This document shows, piece after piece, positions 5,242 to 7,166 of a stretch of DNA of 7,166 nt. The stretch's first letter is position 1. Each line of letters starts with the position of its first letter. Origin of the DNA: an uncultured Actinomycetes bacterium (GTDB lineage: Bacteria > Actinomycetota > Thermoleophilia > Solirubrobacterales > Thermoleophilaceae); the NCBI GenBank assembly GCA_946481495.1, contig CAMLNW010000136.1, positions 1 through 7,166 on the forward strand. Direction: 5' to 3'. Below the pieces are notes generated by a model. It had not been told where the DNA came from. It saw only the letters and a list, made by a program, of their open reading frames with translations, and did not search any database. A program made the position numbers and the translations under genes.

Positions 5242-6560
5242 TGCTGGACGAACGCGAGCTGCCCGAGCGCCTGCGGGCGCTGCGCGAGATGGATCGCATC
5301 CTGCCGGCGCTGGGCGGCGTGGAGGCCTGCTACCTCGTCGGCGGCGCCGTGCGCGATCTGCTGCTGCGACGTGAGCCGCTCGACATCGACATCGCCGTCG
5401 AGGGCGACGCGGAGGCGGTCGCGGCGCTGTTGGCGGAGGCGCTCGACGGTGAAGTCACCGCGCACGAGCGGTTCGGGACAGCGACGGTGGTCATCCGCGA
5501 CATCGACATCGTCAACCTGGCACGGGCGCGGCGCGAGAGTTACCCCACTCCCGGCGCGCTGCCCGACGTCAAGCCGGCGACCTTGGCCGAGGACCTGGCT
5601 CGACGCGACTTCACGATTAACGCGATCGCGCTCGACCTCGGCACGGTGGCGGGTGAGGGCGCGGCAGACCAGGGAACGGACGCTGGGGTGGCGCTCGAGG
5701 ATCCACACGGCGGTCGCGAGGATCTCGAGAGCGGCCTGATCCGCGTCCTCCACCCAGCCAGCTTCAGCGACGATCCGACCCGGCTGCTCCGCGCCGTACG
5801 GTACGCGGCACGCCTGGGGTTCGCGCTGGAGGGCGACACAGAGCGTTGGGCGCGCGCCGCGGTCGCCGACGGCGCCCTGAAAACCGTCTCTGGATCGCGG
5901 ATCCGCGACGAGCTGATCGACCTGCTTGCGGAGGACGAGGCGCCGCGCGCGGTCGCGCTGCTGCGCGATCTTGGCATCGACCGTGCGCTGCACCCCGATC
6001 TGCACGCCGACCCCGAGCTGATGGCGTCGGCGAAGCTGGGCGCCGCTGAGACTGGCGCCGATCCGACCTTGGCAGCTCTCGCTGCGTTGGCCACGGATGG
6101 CTCGGCCGTCCGAGGCAGTGTCGCGGCGGATTCAGGGGCGCCGCATCCCGACGGGGATCGCGAAGGTCTTGCCGCCTGGATCGACCGGCTGGGGTTGGCG
6201 GCGTATGAGCGCGACGCCGTACTGCGCGCCGCGGAGCGAGCGCCGGAGCTCGCCGAGGCGCTGCGCGACGATCTGCGGTCGTCCCAGCTGCGTGCGCTGC
6301 TTGAAGGAGAGCCGTCAGAGGCGCTGGCGTTGGCATTGGCGTTGGGCGCCCCGGCGGAGCCGATTCTCGACTTCGTGTCGCGACTGAGCGGGGTGCGACT
6401 CGAGATCACCGGTGCCGACCTGCTCGCGGCGGGCTTGCGCGAGTCGCCGGCGCTCGGGCGGGCGCTGGAGGAGACGCTGGCGCGCAAGCTCGACGGCGAG
6501 ATCGACGGTCGCGAAGACGAGTTGCGCGTCGCGCTCGAGATCGCCCGGGAGGGGACGTGA
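5241..6560 (+). CDS. Class II CCA tRNA nucleotidyltransferase / poly(A) polymerase family protein
   Basis: This is a template-independent nucleotidyltransferase of the class II CCA-adding/poly(A) polymerase family. The likely job is adding or repairing the 3' CCA of tRNAs. From the GTG at 5241 it is 439 residues. Motif A is LVGGAVRDLLL (32-42) with the catalytic pair D48 and D50. RRDFTINA lies at 121-128, then DPHGG (154-158), HPASFSDDPTRLLRAVRYAA (171-190) and SGSRIRDEL (217-225). A C-terminal ITGADLLAAGL segment resembles family tail regions. About 20 residues (132-153) of Gly/Ala-rich sequence sit between RRDFTINA and DPHGG, and a hydrophilic linker at about 285-308 uses more A/T-ending codons. 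No HD phosphohydrolase motif is visible. An in-frame GTG at 5211 would add ten residues (MGWSHCENGG); neither start has a good Shine-Dalgarno. 5241 is preferred because the family homology begins soon after and a possible leaderless promoter fits it. CCA versus poly(A) specificity cannot be settled here. Confidence 0.88.
   Translation: MLDERELPERLRALREMDRILPALGGVEACYLVGGAVRDLLLRREPLDIDIAVEGDAEAVAALLAEALDGEVTAHERFGTATVVIRDIDIVNLARARRESYPTPGALPDVKPATLAEDLARRDFTINAIALDLGTVAGEGAADQGTDAGVALEDPHGGREDLESGLIRVLHPASFSDDPTRLLRAVRYAARLGFALEGDTERWARAAVADGALKTVSGSRIRDELIDLLAEDEAPRAVALLRDLGIDRALHPDLHADPELMASAKLGAAETGADPTLAALAALATDGSAVRGSVAADSGAPHPDGDREGLAAWIDRLGLAAYERDAVLRAAERAPELAEALRDDLRSSQLRALLEGEPSEALALALALGAPAEPILDFVSRLSGVRLEITGADLLAAGLRESPALGRALEETLARKLDGEIDGREDELRVALEIAREGT
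6321..6344 (+). repeat. Four tandem Ala-Leu codon pairs in the CCA gene
   Basis: Four imperfect 6-base units (GCG CTG, GCG TTG, GCA TTG, GCG TTG) encode (Ala-Leu)4 inside a predicted helix. Three TTG codons and a GCA stand out against the usual CTG/CTC and GCG/GCC. It could vary by strand slippage in 6-base steps without breaking the frame. Confidence 0.5.
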
Positions 6561-7166
6561 CCCGCCAGTTCACCGGCATCGACTCGGCTGTCGTTCGCGC
6601 GAACATCGAGCGCGTCCGCGAGCGGATCGCCGCGGCCGGGCGCGATCCAGCCGAGGTCGAGCTGCTGGCCGCGATCAAGTATGTCCCGCTCGACGAGCTC
6701 CCGAGGCTCGCCGATGCCGGGATCGAGATCGTCGGCGAGAACCGTGCCCAGGAGCTGGCCGCCAAGCACGCCGCTCATGGCGAGCTGTTCGCCGGCTGGG
6801 ACTTCATCGGCACCCTGCAGAGCCGCAAGGTCAGGGAGATCGCTCCGATCGCCCGCCTGATCCACTCGGTCGCCTCGGAGTCGGCGCTGGCCCAGCTCGA
6901 GCGCCACCCTGCTCGCGAGGTGCTGATTCAGGTCAACGTCGCCGGGGAGGAGGGCAAGGCCGGTGTCGCGCCGAGTGAGCTAGCCGCATTCATTGCGGCC
7001 TGTCCGGCGCCGGTCGGCGGGCTGATGACGATGCCGCCGTTCGTCGAGCGCGCCGAGGACAACCGCCGGCACTTCGCCCGTCTCGCCGAGCTCGCCGCCG
7101 AGCACGGGCTCGCGCGACTGTCGATGGGCACGTCCCAGGATTACGAGGTCGCGGTTCAGGAGGGCG
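6557..7166 (+). CDS. YggS/PLPBP-family pyridoxal-phosphate homeostasis protein, 5' part
   Basis: The YggS (PLPBP, formerly UPF0001) family has an alanine-racemase-like barrel that binds PLP and helps balance B6 vitamers and amino-acid pools; no enzymatic reaction is established. 203 residues are visible before the window edge, and about 20-30 C-terminal residues are likely missing. Family features are the PLP-lysine K41 in LLAAIKY, GENRAQEL (60-67), FIGTLQSRKV (83-92), VLIQVNVAGEEGKAG (122-136), GLMTMPPF (155-162) and LSMGTSQDYE (188-197). Departures are W-D-F-I-G where W-H-F-I-G is usual, and SMGTSQD where SMGMSxD is usual. The GTG start overlaps the CCA stop as GTGA, with GGGAGGGG at 6547-6554 just before it, so it is probably co-expressed with the CCA gene. 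In many Actinomycetota and Firmicutes yggS lies beside sepF and other division genes, so such genes may follow outside the window. Confidence 0.92.
   Translation, partial: MTRQFTGIDSAVVRANIERVRERIAAAGRDPAEVELLAAIKYVPLDELPRLADAGIEIVGENRAQELAAKHAAHGELFAGWDFIGTLQSRKVREIAPIARLIHSVASESALAQLERHPAREVLIQVNVAGEEGKAGVAPSELAAFIAACPAPVGGLMTMPPFVERAEDNRRHFARLAELAAEHGLARLSMGTSQDYEVAVQEG

Noticed and set aside
4422..6005. Long minus-strand open frame (527 codons) opposite hisF and the CCA gene
   Set aside because: Both + strand genes here carry complete family motifs. Stop codons are rare in this antisense phase in GC-rich coding DNA, and the peptide shows no recognisable domain.
5540..6907. Minus-strand open frame of 455 codons opposite the CCA gene and yggS
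   Set aside because: It is a Ser/Arg/Ala-rich shadow translation with no motif. It crosses the junction of two well-supported + strand genes.
1..7166. Many CGATCG/GCGATCG-like palindromes across the window
   Set aside because: They fall where GCG-ATC, GAT-CGC and similar favoured codon pairs meet. They are spread evenly through genes and are explained by codon use.

Overview
This is a high-GC bacterial window that is coding almost throughout, with every supported gene on the + strand. It is a compact histidine-biosynthesis operon followed by two housekeeping genes. The codon use (third positions mostly G or C), frequent GTG/TTG starts and chained four-base overlaps point to a high-GC, probably actinobacterial genome. 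Short-form HisG with HisZ, and a HisA without the PriA arginine, fit a deep-branching actinobacterial lineage (Thermoleophilia-like) better than Streptomyces or Mycobacterium, which use long HisG and PriA. The placement is inference; no 16S or marker tree can be made here.

Layout: 1-569 is the 3' end of hisZ (regulatory subunit of ATP phosphoribosyltransferase). Then come hisG 566-1204, hisD 1201-2460, hisB 2457-3044, hisH 3041-3685, hisA 3682-4425 and hisF 4428-5189. After a short spacer follow a class II CCA-adding/poly(A)-type nucleotidyltransferase (about 5241-6560) and the 5' part of a YggS/PLPBP pyridoxal-phosphate protein (6557 to the window edge). Six of the eight junctions are 4-base stop/start overlaps (ATGA, GTGA or TTGA). 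hisA/hisF has a 2-base gap, and only hisF/CCA has a real spacer. No stretch over 300 bases lacks a gene.

Function: HisZ-HisG joins ATP and PRPP (step 1). HisA isomerises ProFAR, HisH-HisF makes IGP and AICAR with glutamine, HisB dehydrates IGP, and HisD carries out the final double oxidation to histidine. hisI and hisE (steps 2-3), hisC and a histidinol-phosphatase are not in the window. hisC is missing from its common place between hisD and hisB.

No novel system is apparent. The points most worth a second look are: the first ~120 bases, whose codon-position signal does not fit the hisZ frame (frameshift, rearrangement or antisense gene); a HisD whose catalytic Glu-His pair reads Glu-Arg; and a possible leaderless promoter in front of the CCA gene.
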